The notes beneath the pieces are model-generated. The model was given only the letters and a program-made list of their open reading frames with translations. It was not told the DNA's origin and ran no database searches. The translations under genes and the position numbers were made by a program. A stretch of DNA of 64,000 nucleotides from positions 31,341 to 95,340 of the forward strand of contig JAEXFN010000004.1 of assembly GCA_023400055.1 (NCBI GenBank), in the 5' to 3' direction. Positions 44,169 through 50,689 of the stretch are shown here, piece by piece. Every line of letters begins with the position of its first letter. Position 1 is the first letter of the stretch. This stretch comes from Bacillota bacterium. GTDB taxonomy: Bacteria > Bacillota > UBA4882 > UBA8346.

Positions 44169-45419
44169 TTACCGCAAAGCTTTCTCCGCGGCCTGAACCA
44201 ACGCTTTTTGAGTCGCTTGGACATCGAGATTGGCGGCGAAGATATTGATGGCGTCCTTATATTCCGTGGCCCAGCTTTCTTTGGCCGCGGAACCATGGAC
44301 GCAGCTCGGCACGATCTTGTTGCTGCTCCATTCCTTCTGCGACCACTTTAGATAATCGTCGAAATTGCTCAGATCGGCATCGACCCGCGCCGGGATGCAG
44401 CCTTTATTGTAAGCGAAAACTTCTTGAGCTTTTTTGGAGCCGACGGTCCGCAGCCACTCCAGGGCGGCGTCCGGATGCGGAGCCCCTTTGGGCACGCCGA
44501 AGGTATCGTTGGCGGGTTCGAAGATCCCCACGGTGCCCGGCGAGGCAGCCCAGCCGTAATCGAAGTCCGAGAGTTTCTTGGCCTTGATCCAACCGTTGAC
44601 CCAATCGCCCTGGATGATCATCGCGGCTTTCTCTTTGATCACGTAATCAATGGCCGCATCCCAGGATAAGGCGACGTGATCGCTATTGACGTAGCTCAGC
44701 ATCCTTTTGAAGAGTTCCAGTGACTTGGCGACCCTGGGATCGGACCACTTGGTCTTGCCGGTCCAAAGCCCGTTATAGGCGTTGGCACCCAGCTGGCCCG
44801 CAAGGATGGTCTCAAAGGTCATCCCCAGTTCATAACCCATCCGCGATCCCAGCGCCAACGGAATGATGCCTTTGGCCTTGAAGGCCTCCGCGACTTTAAA
44901 GAAATCAGCCATGGTCACCGGGACTTTCTGGCCGTATTTGGCGAAGACTTTCTTGTTATACCAGAGTACGTTGCAACGGTGGATTCCGACCGGCACCGCA
45001 TAATACTGGCCTTGATAGGTGACCAGATCGCGGATCCCTTTCGGATAGACTTTTTCCCAGCCCTCACTCTTCCAGAGCGAGGTCACCTGGGTCATTTTGC
45101 CGACTTTGACCCAGGTGTCGATCAATTCCTGACCGCCGTGAACCTGGAAAGCATCGGGCGGATCTCCGCCCATCATCCGGGAGACCAGGACCGCCTTGGC
45201 AGTGGTGCCGGCCCCGGTGCCGACGGTGGCATTGATGATCTCCACTTTGGGATTGGCCTTGTTATACTCATCGAACAACGCTTTGAGGCCCGTCGCCTCG
45301 CCGCCCACCGTCCACCAGCTGAAGATCTCGCATTTGGTGGATTTCACCTCGCCCGATACCGGGATCAACGTTACCGCGAACACCAGACAAGCTACGACTA
45401 CCGACCACAATCTGCGCAT
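44169..45419 (-). CDS. Sugar ABC transporter substrate-binding protein
   Basis: This 416-residue extracellular solute-binding protein of family 1 has a signal peptide (MRRLWSVVVACLVFAVTLIPVSGEV) and no obvious lipobox Cys. The mature region begins KCEIFSWWTVGGEATGLKALFDEYNKANP, typical of glucoside or oligosaccharide binders. SRMMGGDPPDAFQVHGGQEL and the Trp-rich QGDWVNGWIKA segments are family features. It feeds the MalF/MalG permeases encoded downstream. The ATG at 45419 follows GGAGGG by 8 bases. Confidence 0.9.
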   Translation of the reverse strand: MRRLWSVVVACLVFAVTLIPVSGEVKSTKCEIFSWWTVGGEATGLKALFDEYNKANPKVEIINATVGTGAGTTAKAVLVSRMMGGDPPDAFQVHGGQELIDTWVKVGKMTQVTSLWKSEGWEKVYPKGIRDLVTYQGQYYAVPVGIHRCNVLWYNKKVFAKYGQKVPVTMADFFKVAEAFKAKGIIPLALGSRMGYELGMTFETILAGQLGANAYNGLWTGKTKWSDPRVAKSLELFKRMLSYVNSDHVALSWDAAIDYVIKEKAAMIIQGDWVNGWIKAKKLSDFDYGWAASPGTVGIFEPANDTFGVPKGAPHPDAALEWLRTVGSKKAQEVFAYNKGCIPARVDADLSNFDDYLKWSQKEWSSNKIVPSCVHGSAAKESWATEYKDAINIFAANLDVQATQKALVQAAEKALR

Positions 45420-45542
45420 CAATTGCTCCCTCCCCTTCTTTTTTGGATACCGAAGTTCACCCGTTTTACGCTCCTCATTCGCTCCTTTCCGCAATATTTG
45501 GGGGCGTTGGCGGATGGCCGCAAATCCCCCGCCCCACTCCAT

Positions 45543-46016
45543 TCATTTGAAATTCTCCGCTTCGATCGCTTGAATCTTCCGGTAGCCTTCGGATTGGACC
45601 TGGCGCCGTTCCTCGCTGAATCCCTGACCGACGGCGGCGTTCAGCCAGCGATCGACGATGTCCAGCGCCACTTTCTCTCCGACGATCCATTTTCCCATGC
45701 ACAAAACGTTGGTCCGGTTGATCACGTAATGCAACTCGCCGGTGGTGGCCGATTCCGCCAAGGCGGCGTAGATCCCCTTGAATTTGTTGGCGCAGATGCA
45801 GACGCCCATGCCGGTGCCGCACATCAGGATTCCCCGTTCGGCCTCGCCGTTTTGGATCGCCCGGGCCACGCGCGGCGCGGTTTGGTAAAAGACCAGCGTT
45901 TCTCGTTCATCGGTCATGCCCAGGTCCAAAAGCTCATGGCCTTCGGCGAGCAAGTGTTCCTTCACGACTTTCATCAACGGATACGAACAGACTTCAGCGG
46001 CAATGGCGATTTTCAT
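45543..46016 (-). CDS. RpiB/LacAB-family sugar (phosphate) isomerase
   Basis: This 157-residue protein starts MKIAIAAEVCSYPLMKVVKEHL. It carries the family active-site segment ERGILMCGTGMGVCICANKFKGIYAAL (catalytic Cys and GTG loop near residues 65-80) and HYVINRTNVLCMGKWIVG. RpiB homologues isomerise ribose-5-P or allose-6-P. LacA/B act on galactose-6-P. More distant members act on free sugars, including D-apiose isomerase and sulfoerythrose isomerase. Beside an FGGY kinase and split transketolase the free-sugar options are attractive. The ATG at 46016 follows AGGAGGAG by about 7 bases. Confidence 0.85.
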   Translation of the reverse strand: MKIAIAAEVCSYPLMKVVKEHLLAEGHELLDLGMTDERETLVFYQTAPRVARAIQNGEAERGILMCGTGMGVCICANKFKGIYAALAESATTGELHYVINRTNVLCMGKWIVGEKVALDIVDRWLNAAVGQGFSEERRQVQSEGYRKIQAIEAENFK

Positions 46017-46078
46017 GAAATGCTCCTCCTTTATTTGGCTTTCAGCGTTCTCAGGCTTAGCTTGGCTTGATTTGGGGT

Positions 46079-47530
46079 TCAAACGCGCCAGGATCGTTCG
46101 ATCTCCGCTGCGGTTGGATCCACCGGATCCGCTTTCAACCCCGGAATGTAGCGGCAGGCTTCATAGAGAACCGGCGCGATTTGGCCGTGGACTCCGACGC
46201 AGTGGTGGATGTACGGCCCGTGAATGAATTGATGCTCCCATTTCGGCCAATCGTTGAATTCGACCCAGACATAGGTCCCGATGGTGGCCGGTCCGGCGAC
46301 CCCCCGGCCATGGCCCATCAACAGCGAGTATTCTCCGGCGGCGCCGTCGAAGCGGGCGATGGTAATGTCGCCGCCTTTGATCTCCCAGGCGCCCACCGCC
46401 GGGATTTTGCGGTTGAACTGGGTGGTCAGCACCGTTTCCCGGTCTTCCCTGGCCAGGGATTTCGGAAATACGCCGCAGTGCCAGAAGAGCTCGGCCTGAT
46501 CGTTTTCGGGGTGGCGAACGGTGACGTCGGCCAGGAAGATCGGGCTCCGGCCCAGCTGGGCGGCTTGCACCAATACGGCGCTGATTGCGCCGTGAATGTC
46601 CGCTTCGCAGATCACCGGCAAGCCGTCGTCGGTGAGCTCCGACAGGCTAAAACAGGGGCAGATTCCCGCGGTATCCACCATCGGTCCCCAACACTGGCTG
46701 GCGGCGGCCGTCAACCCCTCGTCCTCGGCCCAGCGCCGGATGGCCAGCTTTAAGGCGGCGGCGCGGGCCAGACCTTCCGCGTCGAATTCGATCCGGGCGA
46801 TCGCAGCGCCGATCCGGTCGATCTCCCGCCGGACTTCACCGCCGTGATCCTGGCGCACGGCATCGAGCATCCGTCGCAGATCGGCCAGCGTAATCGGGAC
46901 GATTTCGATCCCGAAGCGTTCCAGCAGTTCCGCCTCGTTGCATTTCACCGACCAGAACGCGCCGGGGCGGGTGCTGATCTGCCCCAGCCGCAGCCGCTTG
47001 AAGGCCTTCACCGCCGCAGCCGCTCCCAGAAAATTGCGGAAACCCCGTTCGAAGAGCTCCTCCTCCAGCCGGCAATTGGTGATGTATGTAAACGGGACGC
47101 CGCACCGGCTCAGCACCTTGCTGGTGGCGAACAGCCCGCATTGACTGTCGCGCAGCCGGAAGCCGTCGGGCAGCGGCGCGTCATCGCGGGGTCCCCACAG
47201 CAAGAGCGGCTTATTGATCTGCTTGGCCATTCTGGCGACGGCTTCTTCATTGCCGAAGTTGCAGTGCGGCACGAAGAGCGCGTCGACCTCTTCCGCCATG
47301 AACCTGCGGGCCACCGCCTCCCCATCCGCTCCTTCATAGAGCAGGCCTTCTTCGTTGAGGAAATCGAGGTTCACCACTTCGGCTCCCCAGGACTTGATTT
47401 TGGCCTCGATGCCGTCCTTCTGCCGCTTGGCCTCATCCTTGTTGAACACCTTCTCGCCGCTGAGCGCCCGGCGGGTCGGCGCGAAGCCCAGCTTCAGCCG
47501 GGTCGTCTTCCGATAATAATCCATCATCAT
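46079..47530 (-). CDS. L-fucose/L-arabinose isomerase-family protein
   Basis: This 483-residue protein of the FucI/AraA-like superfamily (COG2407 type) shows VDALFVPHCNFGNEEAVARMA, RPGAFWSVKCNEAELLERFGIEIVPI, QCWGPMVDTAGICPCFSLSELTDDGLPVICEADIHGA (in parts) with the metal-binding Glu and Asp, and a late HHCVGVHG His. It probably isomerises an aldose to its ketose with Mn2+. It is the first gene of the sugar operon, so it is likely to act on the imported sugar or a related one. The ATG at 47530 lies 8 bases after AAGGAG. Confidence 0.82.
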   Translation of the reverse strand: MMMDYYRKTTRLKLGFAPTRRALSGEKVFNKDEAKRQKDGIEAKIKSWGAEVVNLDFLNEEGLLYEGADGEAVARRFMAEEVDALFVPHCNFGNEEAVARMAKQINKPLLLWGPRDDAPLPDGFRLRDSQCGLFATSKVLSRCGVPFTYITNCRLEEELFERGFRNFLGAAAAVKAFKRLRLGQISTRPGAFWSVKCNEAELLERFGIEIVPITLADLRRMLDAVRQDHGGEVRREIDRIGAAIARIEFDAEGLARAAALKLAIRRWAEDEGLTAAASQCWGPMVDTAGICPCFSLSELTDDGLPVICEADIHGAISAVLVQAAQLGRSPIFLADVTVRHPENDQAELFWHCGVFPKSLAREDRETVLTTQFNRKIPAVGAWEIKGGDITIARFDGAAGEYSLLMGHGRGVAGPATIGTYVWVEFNDWPKWEHQFIHGPYIHHCVGVHGQIAPVLYEACRYIPGLKADPVDPTAAEIERSWRV

Positions 47531-48122
47531 TAGACCGCTCCTTTCTTAAATATTGCCTCCCGGTCGGGCCGGGACTTCGGGCCGAATATGCCCGCGGCCC
47601 GGCAACGATGCAACGTGCCGCAGCCCCTATCTGAAATAATTGCCAAATTCCTTTCGCTTCGGGTTCAAATGAAATCATTATGGAAATGGCATATTGAGCG
47701 TTCCCTTCCGTCATCCGGTTACAGCCGGCCAATTCGGCGGATCGATGTTGCGAAATTTTCAATCATTTTGAGATGCATATTTGGAAAATTATCAATCAAA
47801 TTAGAACGTATTTGCAAATCAAGAATATCATTATTACGGATAAATGTAAATACCATTAATTTTATTTTAAAAAATAGACAGATTTTCCCCTTCCAAACTG
47901 CGCTTTTATATTCCGGTCCTTCTCGGGTTGCCGTTTCTTTTCAGTTACATCAACACAAATGTCGTTTTTCCTGGTTTTCAGCTCCGCTCATCAACGAACA
48001 ATCAGCGTTTGTGATTGATTATTTTCCAATTTGAACGATGTCAGGAATATTTCGTTCTCGTTCCGAACGACCACGGCCGGTGTTTCCGCCTCCGGTCACG
48101 CGGCCGTTTGCGTTTTCTATAA
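47531..48122. other. Divergent control region of the sugar operon
   Basis: This AT-rich region has no gene. It holds a minus-strand promoter (47788-47817) and repeated TGATTGAT motifs: on the minus strand at 47791-47798, on the plus strand at 48012-48020, and again within the divergent promoter at 48134-48142. These are candidate binding sites for the adjacent DeoR-type regulator. A 250-base leader precedes the first operon gene. Confidence 0.5.
47788..47817 (-). promoter_or_regulatory. Predicted promoter of the sugar operon with overlapping operator
   Basis: Minus strand TTGCAA (47817-47812), 18-base spacer, GATAAT (47793-47788). The motif TTTGATTGAT overlaps the -10 side, consistent with repression by the divergent DeoR-family protein. 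Confidence 0.45.
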
Positions 48123-48152
48123 TTGACCGATTATGATTGATTGTGATACAAT
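48123..48152 (+). promoter_or_regulatory. Sigma-A promoter of the DeoR regulator gene
   Basis: TTGACC (48123-48128), 18-base spacer, TACAAT (48147-48152). The spacer contains TGATTGATT, so autoregulation is likely. Confidence 0.65.
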
Positions 48153-48230
48153 AAAAATACCTATTTATCCCGGTGAGCCGGCGGAAGACTTTAAAATTTT
48201 TGGATAATTAAACTTAAATAAGGTGATATT

Positions 48231-49040
48231 TTGCTTACTGCGCAAAGACATTCCCTGATTCGCCAGATCGTCCGCGAGAAATCCTCGGTGAGCGTCGCGG
48301 AACTGGCCAAAAAATGCGATGCTTCGGTGGTTACCATCCGGCGCGATCTGGCCAGCCTGGAGCGGGACGGGATCGTGGTCCGGATCCGGGGCGGGGCGAC
48401 CCTGGCGGATCTGGCCCCGGATCGCCTGGTCAACCGCTTCGAGGAACAATGCTCCCTCCATTACCAGGAAAAACAGTTGATCGGCAGCGCCGCCAGCGCG
48501 CTGATCGAGCCCGGCGAGACGATCATCATCGATTCCGGCAGCACCACGCTGGAGTTGGCCAAGAACCTGGCCGAGCTGAGCGGGGTCACCATCTTTACCC
48601 CTTCCATCCGCACCGCCGAGGAGCTGGAGCACTATACCGCGATTAATACCATTCTGACCGGCGGCACGCTCCGCTCGCGAACCTCATCCCTCGTCAATCC
48701 GGTGCTCGATAAGAGTCTGCAATCGGTGATGGCTGCCAAGGTCTTTCTGGGGGTGACCGGCGTTTCCGCCGAATTCGGCTTGACCACCGGCGATTTCGCC
48801 GAGGCGGACGTGAAAAAGATTTTGATTAGCCACGCCCAAGAGGTGATCGTGCTGACGGATTCGAGCAAATTGGATCACGTGTCGCCGGCGTTCATCGCCA
48901 AGCTCGAACAAGTTCACACTCTGGTGACGGATTACAAGGCCGATCCCGATTTCCTGGATTCCCTGAGAAAGAACGGCTTGAAAGTCGTCATCGCTTATCC
49001 CGCCTCGCAACAGGCCAAGGAAATGGCGGGCCCGGTTTGA
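48231..49040 (+). CDS. DeoR-family transcriptional regulator
   Basis: This 269-residue regulator has an N-terminal helix-turn-helix (residues 6-57: HSLIRQIVREKSSVSVAELAKKCDASVVTIRRDLASLERDGIVVRIRGGATL, in parts). The C-terminal DeoR sensor domain contains IIDSGSTTLELAKNL and VFLGVTGVSAEFGLTTGDFAEADVKKILI. Family members bind sugar phosphates and usually repress adjacent sugar operons, here the one transcribed divergently. The start is the TTG at 48231, after AGGTGA with 5-6 bases. Confidence 0.9.
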   Translation: MLTAQRHSLIRQIVREKSSVSVAELAKKCDASVVTIRRDLASLERDGIVVRIRGGATLADLAPDRLVNRFEEQCSLHYQEKQLIGSAASALIEPGETIIIDSGSTTLELAKNLAELSGVTIFTPSIRTAEELEHYTAINTILTGGTLRSRTSSLVNPVLDKSLQSVMAAKVFLGVTGVSAEFGLTTGDFAEADVKKILISHAQEVIVLTDSSKLDHVSPAFIAKLEQVHTLVTDYKADPDFLDSLRKNGLKVVIAYPASQQAKEMAGPV

Positions 49041-49412
49041 CTCGCAGCGACTGCCATCCATCGTAACTGCATCTTGAAGGCTTAACCTTGCGGCGTCCAC
49101 GGATGGACATCGCCGCAAGGCCGGATGGGCTGGTTCTCTCGTAAATCCAAAACTGATTGTCCCATCGATTTGAATCCGCCACTCTCGAAACGACCGCCGT
49201 GACATTGCCTTTCCATCCGCCCCTCCCCATTATCCCATGGTTATCCCCGGCCGAAGTATCGTTTTCGTATCCAATGCGTAAGCAGTCCGGTTTTTCAAGT
49301 CCATCGCCAGCCCGGCCGGGAATTTCGGCCGGCCCACCCGCGCCATCCGCTTCAATTCTCAAAACCTTCCCCCGTCGCATGAATATTTGGGTTGCAATTC
49401 CCGCGGCGCCGC
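49041..49412. other. Intergenic region with a large hairpin
   Basis: No gene is seen. Bases 49086-49120 form CCTTGCGGC-GTCCA-CGGA-TGGAC-at-CGCCGCAAGG, a strong stem 46 bases after the regulator gene. It lacks a T-run but may end or stabilise the transcript. The rest is featureless. Confidence 0.5.
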
Positions 49413-49441
49413 TTGACAAAAATAGGGAAATCCCGTAAGAT
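49413..49441 (+). promoter_or_regulatory. Sigma-A promoter of the DUF2325 gene
   Basis: TTGACA (49413-49418), 17-base spacer, TAAGAT (49436-49441). A perfect palindrome TTCCTATAGGAA (49451-49462) sits at about the +4 to +15 position and is a candidate operator. Confidence 0.65.
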
Positions 49442-49514
49442 AATAATTAATTCCTATAGGAAAACTATGATATAGGATCGCCGATAATCATTGAGCGTTA
49501 CAAGGAGGCAGGAC

Positions 49515-49790
49515 ATGGTCGTTCTGGTGGTGGGCGCGGATCGGCTCGGCAATATCCATGAACAGTTGAGCCATGACGGGACCTGGGAGATCATTCACTG
49601 GTCGGGCCGCTGCAAGGCCTGTACCAACCGCTGTATTCCCAAACGGGTCCAAAAGATCATCGTGTTCTGCGATTACATCAATCATGCCTTGATGGGCAAC
49701 ATCAAAAAGAAGGCCAAAAAGGACGGGATACCCGTCGTCTACAGCAAACGCGCGTTGTCCCACAAAGGAGACAGCTTGCTGGCCAATTGA
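49515..49790 (+). CDS. DUF2325 family protein
   Basis: This 91-residue small alpha/beta protein starts MVVLVVGADRLGNIHEQL. HWSGRCKACTNRCIP and VFCDYINHALMGNIKKKAKKDGIPVVYSKRA follow. It resembles DUF2325 proteins, whose GxDRLG loop, a Cys/His-containing middle and the DYxxHxxxxxxKxxAKKxGIP pattern are shared. Function is unknown; four Cys residues (CKAC...C) could bind metal or respond to redox. The ATG at 49515 lies 6 bases after AAGGAGG. It is monocistronic with a clear promoter. Confidence 0.78.
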   Translation: MVVLVVGADRLGNIHEQLSHDGTWEIIHWSGRCKACTNRCIPKRVQKIIVFCDYINHALMGNIKKKAKKDGIPVVYSKRALSHKGDSLLAN

Positions 49791-49936
49791 TCTCCCGACT
49801 GCGATGCCAGCCCGGGTCGCCACCGAAGTATCGTTTTGGGTTGCAAAAGCTTCCCAACGCCTCCGTCATCTGGTCACAGCCCGCGAAATGCCATCCGGCA
49901 CTTTCGTCCGTCAATGGATCCGCGCTGTTCCATCAG

Positions 49937-50167
49937 GTACGGTCTTTGGTCTTGTAAGGGATGCCTTCGTCCGTGTAAGGGATGGCAGGATCCTTTCTCG
50001 GGATCCGTGGATCCTTGTCAGGGATATCCGCATCCGTGTCAGGGATCGTTTCATCCTTGTTAGGGATCAAAGGATCCTTTCAACGGATCCGTTCATCCTT
50101 GTTAGGGATCGTTTCATCCTTACTTCCCCAGACACCGTCCCTACTTCCCCGGCTTTCATCCCTGCTT
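49937..50167. repeat. Array C: 11 tandem 21-bp repeats of a second sequence type
   Basis: From 49958 eight units of exactly 21 bp begin GGGAT (one CGGAT) and read approximately GGGATCGTTTC-ATCCTTGTTA. One preceding and two following units are degenerate. ATCC...GGAT makes each unit junction a short dyad, and several units contain GGATCC. Sequence is unrelated to arrays A and D but the period is identical. The lack of stops follows from the period being a multiple of three; I do not regard it as coding. Confidence 0.85.
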
Positions 50168-50370
50168 TGCCGAGGCTCAGGGAAGTTGCTCCGGGTCGCG
50201 GGGAAATTAAATCAGCGACCATCCTTCCTGATCCGCGCCTCATCCCAATCGGACCACCTTACGCCCAAGTTGCCCGGACTCTTATCCAAACGTGACAGAC
50301 CGCCCGGCCGGGATTCCCAATCTGTCCCCCGGCGGCGGCGCGCCCCGGAACCAAAGCACCGGAATGGCAA

Positions 50371-50399
50371 TTGACAATCGCTTGAACCTATGGTTTAAT
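50371..50399 (+). promoter_or_regulatory. Sigma-A promoter of the MutS2-like leader
   Basis: TTGACA (50371-50376), 17-base spacer, TTTAAT (50394-50399). Predicted start about 50406, giving a 284-base leader before the TTG start codon at 50690. Confidence 0.75.
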
Positions 50400-50432
50400 A
50401 TAGGTGATTCTTTACCGAAAGAGGTGGAGTTT

Positions 50433-50495
50433 ATGTCGGCCTATAGCCTTGTCGTAAGCAGCGTCTTGCATAGCTCTGCCTGTATTTCCGCGTAA
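50433..50495 (+). CDS. Putative 20-residue leader peptide upstream of the MutS2-like gene
   Basis: The ATG at 50433 is preceded by AGAGGTGGAG at good spacing and opens a 20-codon frame reading MSAYSLVVSSVLHSSACISA, then TAA. It sits about 27 bases after the predicted transcription start and just ahead of two intrinsic terminators. The layout (M-x-x-aromatic-S-aliphatic x3 ... H) resembles by eye the macrolide-sensing leader peptides such as ErmCL. That resemblance is weak evidence. The peptide is Ser-rich (6 of 20) and has one Cys, so codon-specific (Ser or Cys) stalling is an alternative. It is likely translated because the ribosome site is better than that of the downstream gene. Confidence 0.6.
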   Translation: MSAYSLVVSSVLHSSACISA

Positions 50496-50535
50496 GATCG
50501 CCCGGTTTTGATGGGTTAAATCGAGGATCGTTTGC

Positions 50536-50564
50536 GCCGTGGGCAGAGTTGTCCGCGGCTTTTT
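50536..50564 (+). terminator. Leader terminator T1 with competing antiterminator pairing
   Basis: GCCGTGGGCA-gagt-TGTCCGCGGC (10 pairs including G-T) is followed by TTTTTG. The segment GGGCAG (50541-50546) can instead pair with CTGCCC (50566-50571), which would break the terminator. Confidence 0.65.
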
Positions 50565-50617
50565 GCTGCCCTTTGGCGGTCCGTCCGGATCGGCGGAGGG
50601 CGGTTTGGCTTTGCCTT

Positions 50618-50653
50618 AGCCGCGTAGTGATGGAACGCGGCTTTTTTTATTTT
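50618..50653 (+). terminator. Leader terminator T2 before the MutS2-like gene
   Basis: AGCCGCG-tagtgatggaa-CGCGGCT followed by a long T-run (ttttttatttttc). It ends 37 bases before the TTG start of the downstream gene, so read-through must be controlled for that gene to be expressed. Confidence 0.8.
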
Positions 50654-50689
50654 TCGCCCCAAAATTACCATCCGAAAGGAAGATCCGCA

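Noticed and set aside
48131..48632. 155-codon antisense frame over the DeoR gene start
   Set aside because: Shadow of the regulator; composition and lack of start signals argue against it.
49804..50295. 163-codon open frame with a seven-residue repeat
   Set aside because: It is open because the 21-bp array has no stops in phase; no ribosome site and no continuation of coding character outside the array.
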